Origin: Rhexocercosporidium sp. MPI-PUGE-AT-0058
Lineage: Eukaryota; Ascomycota; Leotiomycetes; Helotiales
DNA: 64,000 nucleotides
Direction: 5' to 3'
Assembly (NCBI GenBank): GCA_020746875.1
Contig: JAGTJL010000001.1
Span: forward strand, 1,984,001-2,048,000
Of this stretch, positions 1 through 10,919 are shown one piece after another. The notes beneath the pieces are model-generated. The model searched no databases. It saw only the letters and a list, made by a program, of their open reading frames with translations, and was not told where the DNA came from. The translations under genes and the position numbers were made by a program. How positions within the stretch are numbered: the first letter of the stretch is position 1; every line of letters starts with the position of its first letter.

Positions 1-1117
1 AAGACGCAGACTTCACATATTCCAGACGATATTTCTGGGCCTATCAAACCCTGGGTTTGATGAACGACAGCATCAAAGCCATCATGGATGCATACGAAGA
101 CACGTTTACAGACGACGTCTGGGAAGGAAAGCACAAGAGTCTATGGCCAATGATCGATCAGGATTCCCCTCGAAATTTCTACTGGCGAAAGAGGATGGCA
201 AGTCTAAAGAAAGAATTCGACAGGGAAATGAAGAACATGTTTAAACTATTCGAGGAGAACGACGATCGGAGGAAGGAAATTCGAACTCTGCGCGATCAGC
301 TCTTCTCAGGTACTTCGGTGCTGGAGAGTAGGAAGAGCGTAGAACTTTCTGCTGTCACTATTCTTCAAGGCCACAACATCAAACTTCTAACACTGGTAAG
401 TCCCAAATCTCATATTGGCAGTGAGGTCTCGCTAATAAGACACAGGTCTCAATATTCTTCCTTCCCCTCACATTCGTCACGTCAGTCTTCGGAATGTCAA
501 ACATGCCAGATAAGATAGAATTCACGGACTTCGCCATCACTATGGTCGCTGTGTGTGTCCCGTTCTTTCTCCTCATCGGTTCCCTCAACACCACTTCCGG
601 CATGGAATTCTGGCGCACCAAATGGCACGTCTTGCTTGCATGGGTTTTTCGCAACCCAGAACTGCTACTTGAGGGAAACCGAAAACCAGACAACGGAAAC
701 AATCCTTGTAAGTTCACTCCCATTAACACACCCCACACAGGAGAAATGCTAAGTCAGTGAATAGCAGTAGACTTCCGCAAAAAGCGCACCTTCTCAGCTA
801 CAGAAGCCACTCAAGCAATCAACATCCGCAAAGCGCAAGTCGAACTCCGAAAACGCTCATCCATCTCCCTCAGCAGTATCAGAGACCAAGGTTCCTCATC
901 CAACACACCACCGCAGATCGAGGTCTCCAGGGAAGCAGACAGCAGTGCCCAAACTTCGAACACTCCAACTCCGCCGAAGGTAGTGTCGCATGTCGTATCT
1001 CCGATTACGTCGACAGAGAAGAAGGAGAAGCCAGTGCCGAGAGACAAAGGTCTTTCATGGTGGCAGAGATTGAGGATGACGAGGAAACCTAGTCTGGGTC
1101 AGGAACTGAATGTATGA
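1..1117 (+). CDS. CorA-like Mg2+/divalent cation transporter family protein, C-terminal part (5' end outside window)
   Basis: Three exons are seen: 3-395, 446-707 and 768-1117 (the last acceptor could lie 3 bases further on). Both introns are GT-AG and the phases agree, giving at least 334 residues. The visible part starts in a soluble, charged helical region with the motif SRRYFWAYQTLG. It ends in two membrane helices, the first around FLPLTFVTSVFG and the second around FAITMVAVCVPFFLLIG, followed by a Ser/Pro/Lys-rich cytoplasmic tail. This matches the fungal CorA-like (Pfam CorA) layout, in which the C-terminal helix pair forms the channel. The signature GMN that follows helix 1 in true Mg2+ channels reads GMS here, as in many fungal relatives of uncertain ion specificity. 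Transport of Mg2+ is therefore only a family-level guess. The gene is truncated by the left window edge. Confidence 0.8.
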
Positions 1118-3057
1118 TATCGCACGATACGAATTGTATTCTCACTCATTCCAAAAAGAAGTGAAATGCCTTCCCACCAGCTCGCAAACGCCGTCTCCAC
1201 TGCTATCTGGACTTTTGTTCCGTCCCATTCATTCCATCGATTCATCTCAACAATTTTCACGGACATGGGCTTCCTTCTGATATGAGGAGGAACGAAGGAT
1301 TGAGACCTACACCTCTTTGACATTTATGTAGCTCACGTACAGTAGTATTTTCATCAAAAAAATAAGACAAACCAACAATATCAGTACGTCCAGATTTCCT
1401 CACAGTTCTTCCGGATCCATCGATCAGGTATATTTGTTTAGTTATATTTTTATTCGAAACTTAACGTGCTAATGATATGAGATCTCTAGAACTAAATCAA
1501 TGTATTTTGCTTTGGGACCCATTCAAATCTTTTTCGCCTATTTGGGCAGGTAGGAATCCTACTTCACCTATGATGTACCTGATCTCAACAACACCCTTCT
1601 TTATGACGCCAGTCGCTTTTGGTCTCGACCTCATAGGATCTGCTCATTCCCTGACACTACTGGTGCTTGTATAGTAGCGTGCCCAAATGAAGTCTGGGGA
1701 GTAACATACATCCAAGATCGACGATCGACGATCTTCATGATTGCTACTGTTAGTCCAACACAAGTAAATTCGTATTTCCCAACAAGGCATGCAGCTTGGA
1801 GCTCCCTAACTGCTCAATGACAACAAGGTAGACTGTTAGTTCCTCATGTCTACTGGGCCGCTTAAAACCATTTCCCCAGAATTCTTATGGGTGAATTGCT
1901 AATCGTTGGATCGTGGTGAACTGATGATGGCAAGAAGTTGAGACTCTCACAAGCGAGTTTGGGCCACACAACAGTGAAGCTATTCTTGTTGGAGGGTTGT
2001 CAATAAGGAGGCTCTGCAGTGACTGTGAGAGGTAAATAGTAAGTTAAGGCTTCTAGTCGAGAGTGCTTCTCTACCTCTATCCTCCTCGAACCCGCATTCA
2101 ATCTCATAGTACTACTCTCTCAACATTCTTTCAGTCTTCTTCTAATCCGAGTCCAATCTTTCTCAAACCTTGTTTAGATATCAATAAATAATCCACGAAA
2201 TATGACAGTACCTACCACGCAGCAGTTCAGGCAAAATTATCTACCGAATATACGCACGGAGACGTGCGCCAGAAGTAGAAGTTGCTTAATTAATTTTAAC
2301 ATCAAACTTACTTCTAAGCAGCTCAGAATGAGGCTTGGCTCACCCGAAGGAAGGGAAGCTAGGTACATGGTAAGCTAGGAGCACATCTCTCTCCTCAACA
2401 TAGGGGTGATTGGATCCCAAAACTGGATTCTGTACGTGAATATTGAATAAGCTTAAACAAACTTAAGTCTAAGTCATCTGGCGTCGCGGCACAGCGGCGC
2501 CACCCCGCAATCTGAGAGCTACTAAGACAACACCAGCGTGCGGGGTGATGTGCAGACATTAGTCTCATAGGATGTTATTGTTGATAGCTTTCTTGGCATA
2601 TTTCTGTCTTTCCAGTCAAAAGGCTTGAAAATCCCACGTGTTGCACGTTCTGGAGATATTTCGGACGTCAAGAACTGGCTTGGGTGATTCCCCTCGATGC
2701 TTCGCTCAAATGTATCTCCGCATGATGTGCACGATGGCTTCAACTTCCGTGACAGTTTAGTGGCTAAGTTTGTTAAGCCTAAATCCCTACTCGATGGTTA
2801 CTGTTCTTTGGTGTGAATCTTGCACATGGCAATGCGGTAATAATGAAAGCATGAGGAATTATGTACGTAGAGATGAGTTATTTCGATTCGAACCATTGGC
2901 TTCTACGTTCTCTTGCAATGGATATTGTACGTGAAGGTTGGATACAAAAGAATGCCAGAATCCCAATGGTCAAGAGCATCAATAACAACACATCTTCATT
3001 TTACAAATATTCAATCGTTTTCAATACATTCGAACTCTTTCTTCTACACAAATTAAC
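1118..3057. other. Intergenic region with one possible inverted-repeat element
   Basis: No convincing coding region on either strand; short reading frames here lack exon signals and family motifs. A pair of imperfect inverted repeats (GCTTAA-A-CAAACTTA near 2451 and its complement near 2765-2784) frames about 330 bases, described separately. A short CGACGATCGACGATC direct repeat occurs near 1718-1735. Confidence 0.5.
2449..2786. repeat. Possible small inverted-repeat (MITE-like) element
   Basis: The left end near 2449-2470 reads AAGCTTAAACAAACTTA. The complement of the right end near 2765-2786 reads AGGCTTAACAAACTTA, so the ends match at about 15 of 17 positions with one gap. An inner CACCCCGC/GCGGGGTG pair near 2499-2506 and 2539-2546 adds a second inverted repeat. 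No clear target-site duplication is visible. The interior has a minus-strand reading frame (2522-2743) with no recognised domain. This could equally be chance palindromy. Confidence 0.25.
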
Positions 3058-4021
3058 ATGCATTCTCTTTCTCTCGCTACGGCTGCCGTTGCCATCCTCT
3101 CTTACACTGTGTTGCAGATGACTATAAGGGCGACGGGAATGTTGACTTGTCAATCGGATCCGATGGACCTATCTTCCTTGGTAAGTCACTCTAAGCGTCA
3201 CTCATATTCCACCCTCTCTGATCAAAAACCAGGTGACCAAACCCCCTGGTCCGTCCTCGACTCCCTCAACCAACATTGCAACGGCTAAACCTGCAACGCA
3301 TCTCCCTGGACGATCGCCACGCAATGGACCAACAGTGCATCCGGCAGCAACTCCCCAACTAACATTAACGCGGGAACCATCACAATCAGCGTTATCGATG
3401 CCACTATTTCTAAGGACAACGATCTCGTATGTATGATCGAGACTCTCAAGAACCTCACTTCGCAACCCCAGATTCACAAAGTAAAGACAGAGCACTGCTG
3501 TCCCGGTGATGATGCGTTGTGCAAAAACAGGACCTGCAGATGCGATCTGCAGTATTCGGTATATAACCCTTATTCTGTACGACATGATGGCACCTCCCCT
3601 CCATCCAGAATCAGACGGGCCGTAACTTGTAACCGTGATGAGAATCCTGCTATCGACCAGTACAGCACTGCAGTTATGTCCATCAGGAGCTTCATCTTTT
3701 TTTTTACGTTAGAGGAACCAAGAAACTTATGATATTACGCAGGAACTTTCTACATCCGAGTGAATGACGATGCTGGCAACCTCCGTAGCGAGATTCGCGT
3801 CAAGCTTGAGGCTGGTGTGAATGATGACGAGTTGTCTAAAACACTCTGCTCGGACTTGGCTACTGCTGGATCAGATGTGGCTGGCGCTTGTAGCGGAGGA
3901 GCTGGCCTGGCTGCTGGTAGGTCCTTTCTTTCTCAATCTATTCCTTTTGAACCTGGTATACTAAATCTAATAGGTCGATCCAGGCTTCTCTCTCGGTGGA
4001 CCCGTCTGTGGCGCGCTCTAA
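3058..4021 (+). pseudogene. Decayed small secreted protein gene
   Basis: An ATG at 3058 opens a signal-peptide-like segment (MHSLSLATAAVAILSY). The following coding sense (DDYKGDGNVDLSIGSDGP) continues one frame off, so a base has been lost or gained near 3110. After an intron with donor GTAAGT at about 3181 the frame runs GDQTPWSVLDSLNQHCNG and then meets TAA (3286-3288). Past the stop, the same frame carries on sensibly (TCNASPWTIATQW and onward to HCCPGDDALCKN). Two later junctions, near 3559-3615 and 3680-3743, cannot be joined in frame. The last exon pair (about 3743-3917, and 3983-4021 with the acceptor in GATCCAG) gives a clean end, GFSLGGPVCGAL. The cysteines and signal peptide suggest a secreted protein. 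I do not recognise the family. Confidence 0.6.
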
Positions 4022-6051
4022 GCTGCTTCTACAAAGCCTCTAGGCTCTACAGACGCGTAGAGCTACAAGAGCGCTGCTTGGATATCATGAATATTAACTT
4101 TCGCTTGGACTGTTCGAGCTGTTTGTTTCCTTAGTCTTAAGTCGAATTAATCTCTTACAAGATCACCAAAATGATCTACACCAAATTATTTAGTGATGGC
4201 TTCTTATACCTGGTAAACTCGTTTTGAAAACCGAGAGGTGCCTCATTCACAATTTCTTTCCCTAAGAGGAACAATTAATCCAAAATATTGTTGGATGGGG
4301 AAGGGATTCGCACTCTTCCCATTTCTCTATACTTCGCATGGCTCGTCTGATCAAATAGGAAAGCTCTTCACATGGTCTACCCTCATGAAGTCCCTGTCTC
4401 ACTAACTTACTTCTTGACTCCATCAGCCTAGACCTTCATATGGGTCTGAAAAGGGTGGCTAGACCTTTGTTTATTTGTGGTTCCTCGGTATTGGACACTT
4501 ATCAGACAGCGCAGGATCTGAGATCTCGGCGTGAAAGTTCGATGAATGTGTTAAATGGATCAGGGAAACAAGCGGTAACTTACGAGAATCTGGGAAGGTA
4601 ACGGATCATACAATTTAGAGTGCTTTCACATTTAGGGAATGAAGCCAGAAGATATTTTGCTTCGCTAATATAACTAAACATTCGAAACCTGTAGACCACA
4701 AAATCCACAACCTTCGGCGGAGAAATTGCTTCCCGGCATTTCAGGAATATCAATCGTTCGGGGTTTTTTTTTACAATATCCGTGAGTTTTAAGGTTTTTG
4801 TAGGAATATTAACGGATATCCATAGAGTAAGATTCCCTGCAAGTATGGCAACATCAAACCAGACTATTCAAAAGACGCATTCGATATCTACCTAAACTCC
4901 AGTAAGTTCCACATATCGCTTGACCATAAGGGTCGTATTCGATTCGCTAATGATCCTCATCTACTACGCATCGTTCAGTGGCTTCTACGAGACCCCATGT
5001 GGGACCAGGAACACATAGCTTCTACTCAATCCAGACCGTCAGATCGAAAATGAGAGTTCAAAGGGCTTCTGAACCTTTTCTGGAAAGAAATCTCTGCGAA
5101 TCTGGGATACGGTAAACGAAATTGGTCCTTTGATTCGTAAGCTTCCGGATATCTTCGAGGCTGAGGTATTGAGTGGACAAAGACGGTTGCCTGAGAATAG
5201 CAATTGCGTATAAAACACTGTGGGATCATCGCCGTCGTTTGAAGATCTCCACAATGCTCTAGGCTGTGTCACATTAGAGAACTTTCATCGTACAGAGTCA
5301 ATTGCCCCTGGTTGCATTGGAGATCTTATATATGAATCCCTCTTTATCCTCCGAATTGCTTCGAGATTGGACCTACTATAGCTCGGAAGGTCTGTGTCAA
5401 GCTTACACGACATTCGTTATTAGTTCGGGGGTTATATCGATGGTCGTCTAACATGGTGATATGATCTGTTCCGTTGTCAACGTTGACGACTGCATCCCTA
5501 TTGTTCGTTCAGACATGGGAACTAAAAAGCTCGGTCTTTTTTGGTCAAGCAATAGTTCTTCACGTATCTGATCCCTCTAGCTCACAGATTGCGCTTTCTC
5601 AATTTGAAGCCAGTATGTCAACATTTTTACGAAATTGTTTTGTAGGTTTTAACTGATTAAGTCAGACAGATCGAAGAACTCCAGCCTCGGAATGATCGTT
5701 GATCTCGAGACCCTGTTACTACTGATGAGGTTATTTCAACCTTTCGAGATTCTCAAGCAGGTATGCTTCCAATTATCCCTATTTGATGCGGGCACTAATG
5801 ATTCGTAGTTTATGTGTCATTTGTGGTCTTCTTCTATTTTATCTTTGACATTGCTTTGGATAGGAACTTGAGTGCGCTTTGCGCGTGGGTCCCTGTTGTG
5901 TACAATTGCTTCTCTTATTCCGATAAAGCACACAGCCTCTCATTAGGACGTATCATGTTTTGTAGAGGAGTGTACCAATAATTCATCTATCTTAGATGGA
6001 TCTTTCGATCTTCGCTTTGGAAATTCCGTAACTCACCAGCCCATCACTGAG
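4022..6051. other. Intergenic region, nothing recognised
   Basis: AT-rich stretch with scattered short frames on both strands and no run longer than about 77 codons. The composition between 4850 and 5760 looks slightly coding-like but every frame is broken by stops. No family could be recognised, so no gene is called. Confidence 0.5.
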
Positions 6052-6843
6052 CTATCCCACAAAAGCTCTCGCAGCCTCCAGCAAAAACTCCGTCGTCTCT
6101 TCCGGCCTACTCAACATAGGCGCATGTCCACTCTCCACCTCTCTCATTTCCACCTCACCACCCTGCTCCCTCGCCATCCCCACCAGCATCTTCTGCACCT
6201 CAAAAGGTAACCCCCTATCCCCTTTCGTAGCCAAAAACCAACACGGCACATCCTTCCACCCGGCATAAACGAGCTCTCCCCCCTCATTTAACGACTTCAA
6301 CGACTGCTTCGTCACCTCTCCAACCCACATCGCTCCCTCCTCAACTGGTAAATCGTGATAGAACAACTCCCGTATACCGTTAGCATCGATAGTGAATTCC
6401 GCAAACCCGGATGAGGAGATTTCCCAGAATGGAGGCGGTTTCCCACCACCGCTAGTGAGGAAATCGAAGCCGGTTGCGCAGAAGCCGGTGGCTATCATAG
6501 CGAAGCCGATTACATGACCATTTGCCCCTTCATCCATGTTTTCTCCCTCTTCTCCTGACTTTGGCTTCGTCAAGCCTCTCATGGCGCTTGCGCCGGGGAG
6601 ACTCCCATATGACCATGTTACGACGATGACATCTCGGCCTTGCGTTGTTTCGGATGTTATCGCTGAGCGGACAGCGTTCAGGTCGTCTGAAAATGTGGCG
6701 GAGGAATCGCCGAGTGTGGATGGTAGAGTAGGTGTGAGAGACTTGTAGCCGTGTGTTGAGAGGTTGGAAGTCACTTTTGACCAGCAGCTTGCTTTGTGCC
6801 ATGCACCAGGGACGAAGATGAACGTTGGTTTTGTGGTGGACAT
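6052..6843 (-). CDS. Alpha/beta hydrolase fold protein (cytosolic esterase-like)
   Basis: Single-exon gene of 263 residues. The start chosen is the ATG giving MSTTKPTFIFVPGAWH, because the usual beta-strand 3 plus HG/PGAWH oxyanion motif follows at once; an in-frame ATG 120 bases upstream would add 40 residues that look like untranslated leader. The fold is the small AB_hydrolase_1/6 type common in fungi and plants (salicylate esterase-like). The nucleophile elbow reads VTWSYGSLPG: the serine is present, but the expected His before it is Trp and the second Gly is Ser. A probable catalytic acid lies in ATKGDRGLPFEVQK and the histidine in VESGHAPMLSRPEE, so the triad seems complete. There is no signal peptide. 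The substrate cannot be told. Confidence 0.88.
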   Translation of the reverse strand: MSTTKPTFIFVPGAWHKASCWSKVTSNLSTHGYKSLTPTLPSTLGDSSATFSDDLNAVRSAITSETTQGRDVIVVTWSYGSLPGASAMRGLTKPKSGEEGENMDEGANGHVIGFAMIATGFCATGFDFLTSGGGKPPPFWEISSSGFAEFTIDANGIRELFYHDLPVEEGAMWVGEVTKQSLKSLNEGGELVYAGWKDVPCWFLATKGDRGLPFEVQKMLVGMAREQGGEVEMREVESGHAPMLSRPEETTEFLLEAARAFVG

Positions 6844-7127
6844 TGCGACTTTTGATGGAGAGGCAGAAATAAGCGTGTTGTTTTGTTGACTTTTTTTTGT
6901 GATGTTGACAATTTTTGAGGCCAAAAATAGACGAAGAATCTCGATGAAGTGGATGATTTTCAATTCGCAACCTCAGCAGCAAACAAATAAAGTAAACACA
7001 ATAAAGGAACACAATAATCTAACTTGTTTCCAAATCCCAAATAAACCGGAGCCCAATCCCTTCATATACCCCTCTCTCCTCCCTTCCTTCCAGTCTCACA
7101 AAACCTCTCGCCCGCATTTCAACGGAC
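6844..7127. other. Shared 5' region between hydrolase and upstream small gene
   Basis: Promoter side of the hydrolase gene. The stretch is pyrimidine-rich on the plus strand around 7070-7210, which partly overlaps the next feature. No other gene is visible. Confidence 0.4.
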
Positions 7128-7478
7128 TTAAACCCCAGCATAAGCCTCCTTTGCCTTTTCTTTTTCTCCTTTCCCCGTCATATCGTCGTCTGACCCTGAA
7201 TCCTTTTCGCGACTCTCGCCTAATTTCACCAACCCACCCCCGCCCTGAGCAATGTTCCGGGCAGAATCGGGCATCGCAATACAAGGAATGTAGTCAACAT
7301 TTCTTGCTGGGTAACCAGATTTGGATAAGTGGGTGTTATGGGGATAGTACACTCTGCAGTTTGTTGCTTCAGTGCGGGGTGGTGAATTATTGAAAGGCTG
7401 GAACTAAGAGGCGTCATATATGATCACAAAGGCGGTTGCGATGTGGTAAAGTAAGTAGAGGAGCCAGAGATATAACAT
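7128..7478 (-). pseudogene. Possible small membrane-anchored protein gene interrupted by an in-frame TAG
   Basis: On the minus strand an ATG at 7478 opens a strongly hydrophobic segment (MLYLWLLYLLYHIATAFVII). The frame reaches TAG after 24 codons, then stays open in the same frame for 91 codons to TAA at 7128. The second part reads as real protein (DYIPCIAMPDSARN, then GGGGLVKLGE, then an acidic/basic tail ending KEAYAGV). A TATA-like TATATATA lies about 65 bases upstream of the ATG. Either a CAG-to-TAG nonsense change killed the gene, or a 30-base GTGATC...TTCCAG segment that spans the TAG is an extremely short intron. It could also be readthrough. No family recognised, and coding status is uncertain. 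Confidence 0.35.
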
Positions 7479-7821
7479 GGAGAAATTATTAATTAGGGTG
7501 GATATTAAGCCGACGCGGATACTGAGATTATACTGCTATATATAGGTGAGCCACCAATGTTAACGGAGAAGAATATCATGTTAACTTGACTTGTCTTGAG
7601 CTTTCAATTCTTGTGCACCATGAATACAGTTTCAAGTAAGAGACCCTCAGAGGACGCAGAAAGATCCCATATGCATTCAACGCTAAGGGTTTTGATTTAT
7701 CTTGAATTGCGATATCAATCCGACGTAAAAGATAATCTCCAGTATCCACACAACCTCAACGCCAAATTCTAGACCGAACGCCCCTCCCTGCCCTAGCCAC
7801 CAGAAATGAAGAAATGCATCC
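7479..7821. other. Intergenic, between two minus-strand genes
   Basis: No gene seen. It contains the presumed promoter of the small gene to its left and the 3' flank of the Sro7-like gene to its right. Confidence 0.4.
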
Positions 7822-10800
7822 CTAGAACCACTTCCCAGTAATCCCACCAAGAACCATATTACGCTTCTGCTTCGAAACGTATTTGTTCACATCATCGGCC
7901 CAGCCCTGGCTATTATCTAGCATCTTGTCGGTACTATCACCCATGATGTTGAGTTTCTCCGTCCGTTCATTCAGCTGTCTGGTCATGTAATCGCCCCATC
8001 CTTCAGACGATACCGTGCCAGGAGCCGCGCGACTTGATCCTTGCCCAGCAGAGCGCGCTCGGTCTTCTGCTGCCGCGGCTGCCATCATGCGTTTACTTGG
8101 TGGACGTTCTGGTCCACCGATGAGCAGATCCAGGTCGGTTGGACTGACGTATTGTGTACCTGCGATCCATTGCATGTTGGAGATGGTCGGACGGGAAGGG
8201 ATCAAAGCCTCAGGGTTGAAAATCTTGTCGTTGGACTTGGGGAGTCCATGACCGGTACCCCAGACGCTGAGCATGGCTATTTCTGAAGGGCCAGTCCAGC
8301 CAAAGATGTCACCTGAGCTGGTAACAATTGAGTTAGTGGTTCTTGTTTTGTCGAGCATGGCGATGGGTGCAATGCCGATTTCTTTGAGGGCTGGGAGAGA
8401 GAAGGCTCGTGTTGTACCGTCGCCGAAAACGCCAACCAGAGCGTGGCCGCGATCTTCGAAGTCCACTACGTTGGCAGCGTCGCAGAGGAAGTCATCGAAG
8501 GTCTTGTGCGCTCCTTTGGCTGTTGCTGGTTTGAAGATGCGGACTTCCGTTTGAGTAACTTGAGAAGTGTTAGCATGGGTTGCGATCTGATTACGGATAG
8601 GGCTGGCTAACCAGCTACAAGTGTGCCATGAGTCTGTTGCCCTGTTCGGAGGGCCCCAACAGCGGCTCCAGTTGCCAGTGCAAGTTTTCCGGTATCCGCA
8701 ACGATCGGGGTTATAGAGATAATCTTGTCCGCTAGAACAGAAACGCCGGCAAATTGGGCAGTATAGCCTCCATTTGGTTGGGGAAGGATTTTGAGGGTGA
8801 TAACCTTGCCGAGGTTCGTCCCCACGAAGCATGCAATGCTGGAGTAACTATCTCCTTCAAGAGTCATGACTCCGAATTCGATCTTAACAGCCCAGTCTGG
8901 TTTACTAGAAGTCTGACTACTCCCTTTCTTCATGAAACTGCTACGCTTGTCAGACTTGACAAAGTCGGACATAGCAGAGCTGAAAATGACAGCTGGGCCA
9001 CGCAGATCGATGATCGACAAGAAACCCCCTTCGGACCCCATAGTTACAAAGCCAACATCAGACATCTTGACTGCAGTGATAGGCCCTTTTGCCATATCAT
9101 ACAGCACAAAAGGCTGTAGGCCTTCCTTCAGTGACGACTCGGCGCGAGAAGTAATATCTGTGATGCCACCTGGGATAGTCTGCATAGCATTTGGCGCATC
9201 CCGTCCGAAAAGCTTGTTAGCTCCCCATCTGTAGATTAATACTTCGCCAGAAGCGATACCAACGGCTAACTCCCCTGTACTGGCACCCATACTCAAGGAG
9301 GTAATGTTCACATCGCCGTACCGGTCAAGAGCTCTTGCAATGTCCACTTGCAGCGTAGCATTGTTCTCAATTTCATCGTCATGGCCAGCATCCCAAATCC
9401 TGACAGTGCCATCTCCGTGAGCCATCTGGATGATATTGCGCGCCACGTATCTTCTCAGATTTTTGGTTCCTTCTGCACCACCACGAACTAATTGGGGTCC
9501 TTGCTGGCGGTTCTCAACCATACCAAGCCATCGTGTTCGATCCACTGGAGTCATTGACATAGAAGTAACGAAAGGATGAACGAATGAAACAGAAGGATGA
9601 AGCTGATTGGTAGGCGATATGGGGTATCCGCTTGGGAAAGATAATGTGATGAGCTCTCCTGAGGAAAGGAGCGCAATCACAGCGATCGGATCTTGAGCCC
9701 CAGCAAAATGAGGCGAAGTGCGAGGAATAAGACAGAAATCAACGATCTCAGCGCCAGGTGGCGTGGGAAGAAGATGTGTTTTCTTCGCTTCCAAATGTGT
9801 GGATAGAATCTGCCATGTAGATGTGGAATAGACTGGAGTAGGGCCTAGCTCTAGGAATGAAAGTCCCTTTTCAGTGACAGTTGTTGGCATGCCTCCTGCG
9901 ACGAGAATTCCAGTATCATCCGGGTTGGCCTTACAGCACCATGCAATCTTGGAGAACTGCTCTTTTATGGCAAACGTGCCTGGTGTATTCCCAAAACTGT
10001 TGGACTGTTGACCAGGCTTGTCAACATGGGAGTCTGAGAGCGTCCTGGCCATCACAATACGGCCATCCTTGGGATCCCAAAATACGAGACTCTCGTCATT
10101 GTACGCCGTGCCAACAAATGTGCCAGTAGGATGCCAGAAAACATGTACCAATTGTGGCTTCCGGACGGTATTGTGTGACAAAGGATCAGCATTTCCCCCA
10201 GGCGCCCCCACGGGTACTTCGTACTCAAAGTACTTGATGGGTTTGTTCTGCTTAAACGAGTATATTACAGCTCCCTCATTGTATCCGATCAGGAGCTGGC
10301 CAATGTCCCGGGGATGTAACTGCATAGAAACAATAGACAGAAGTCTAGATCTTGGACTTCGTTCCCTCCAGAAATTTGGTAATCGTAGAGGGGCTAACTT
10401 CTCCCTGTCCAGATCGTATGCGATTATCTCTCCATTCTGCAGTCCAATCAACGCCCAGTCAAGCATGGGATCTGTGACGAGCGTCGTCACAATTCCTGGC
10501 GGCGTATATGATGCCAACTTCTTCTGATGTAAGAGGTCCCATATTATGATTTCGTTCTTCGAATCGAGACTTATGAGGCGGTCGGAGCAGAACTGGAGTA
10601 TCTTGACGGAAGCTCGGCGGGGTAATGTGAAGCTGACTTGCACGCGCCGCTGTCCAAAGATATATATTTGTCCGCTCCCAAAGTTCGACTCGTTCGTGCC
10701 TATCGCAAGGAGGGATTGTACGGGATCGTAAGCTAAAGACCTGGGTGGGGAGTGAATTTAGCAGTGAGCTTCCGCGGGGTCCGTTGGGCTTCAAACATAC

Positions 10801-10919
10801 CCAATCTGCGAGTTAATTCCATATCGAGCTTGGTCGTCTGGAGCAAACAGTTCTGGTAGAATACCAGTAGACAAATCTTTCTGTATACCAGCTTGCTTTC
10901 CGCGTAGGAAGCCGGCCAT
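7822..10919 (-). CDS. SRO7: Lgl/tomosyn family exocytosis regulator (Sro7/Sro77 homologue)
   Basis: Three exons on the complement: 10801-10919, 8612-10740 and 7822-8558. Phases agree and total 994 residues, near the 1033 of yeast Sro7. Introns begin GTATGT and GTTAGC; the second has a CTAAC branch site and an AAG acceptor. The start MAGFLRGKQAGIQKDLSTGILPE and the early FAPDDQARYGINSQIGSLAYDP followed by LAIGT are typical of fungal Lgl proteins. The body is a WD40-like double propeller with blades such as EIIIWDLLHQK, VHVFWHPTGTFVG and GDGTVRIWDAG. The C-terminal about 60 residues (QLNERTEKLNIMGDSTDKML and onward, ending GKWF) form an R-SNARE-like coiled coil, as in tomosyn, without a membrane anchor. 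Family knowledge: it binds the t-SNARE Sec9 and the Rab Sec4 at the plasma membrane and acts with the exocyst in polarised secretion. Confidence 0.93.

Noticed and set aside
1099..1323. Minus-strand frame of 74 codons downstream of the CorA-like gene
   Set aside because: Lies in the presumed 3' region of that gene, no motif, no splice signals.
2870..2930. Possible minus-strand tRNA B box (GGTTCGAATC)
   Set aside because: No acceptor, D or anticodon stem can be built around it.
5026..5272. Two overlapping minus-strand frames of 67 and 77 codons
   Set aside because: No homology sense recognised; both are short and in an AT-rich gap with stops all around.
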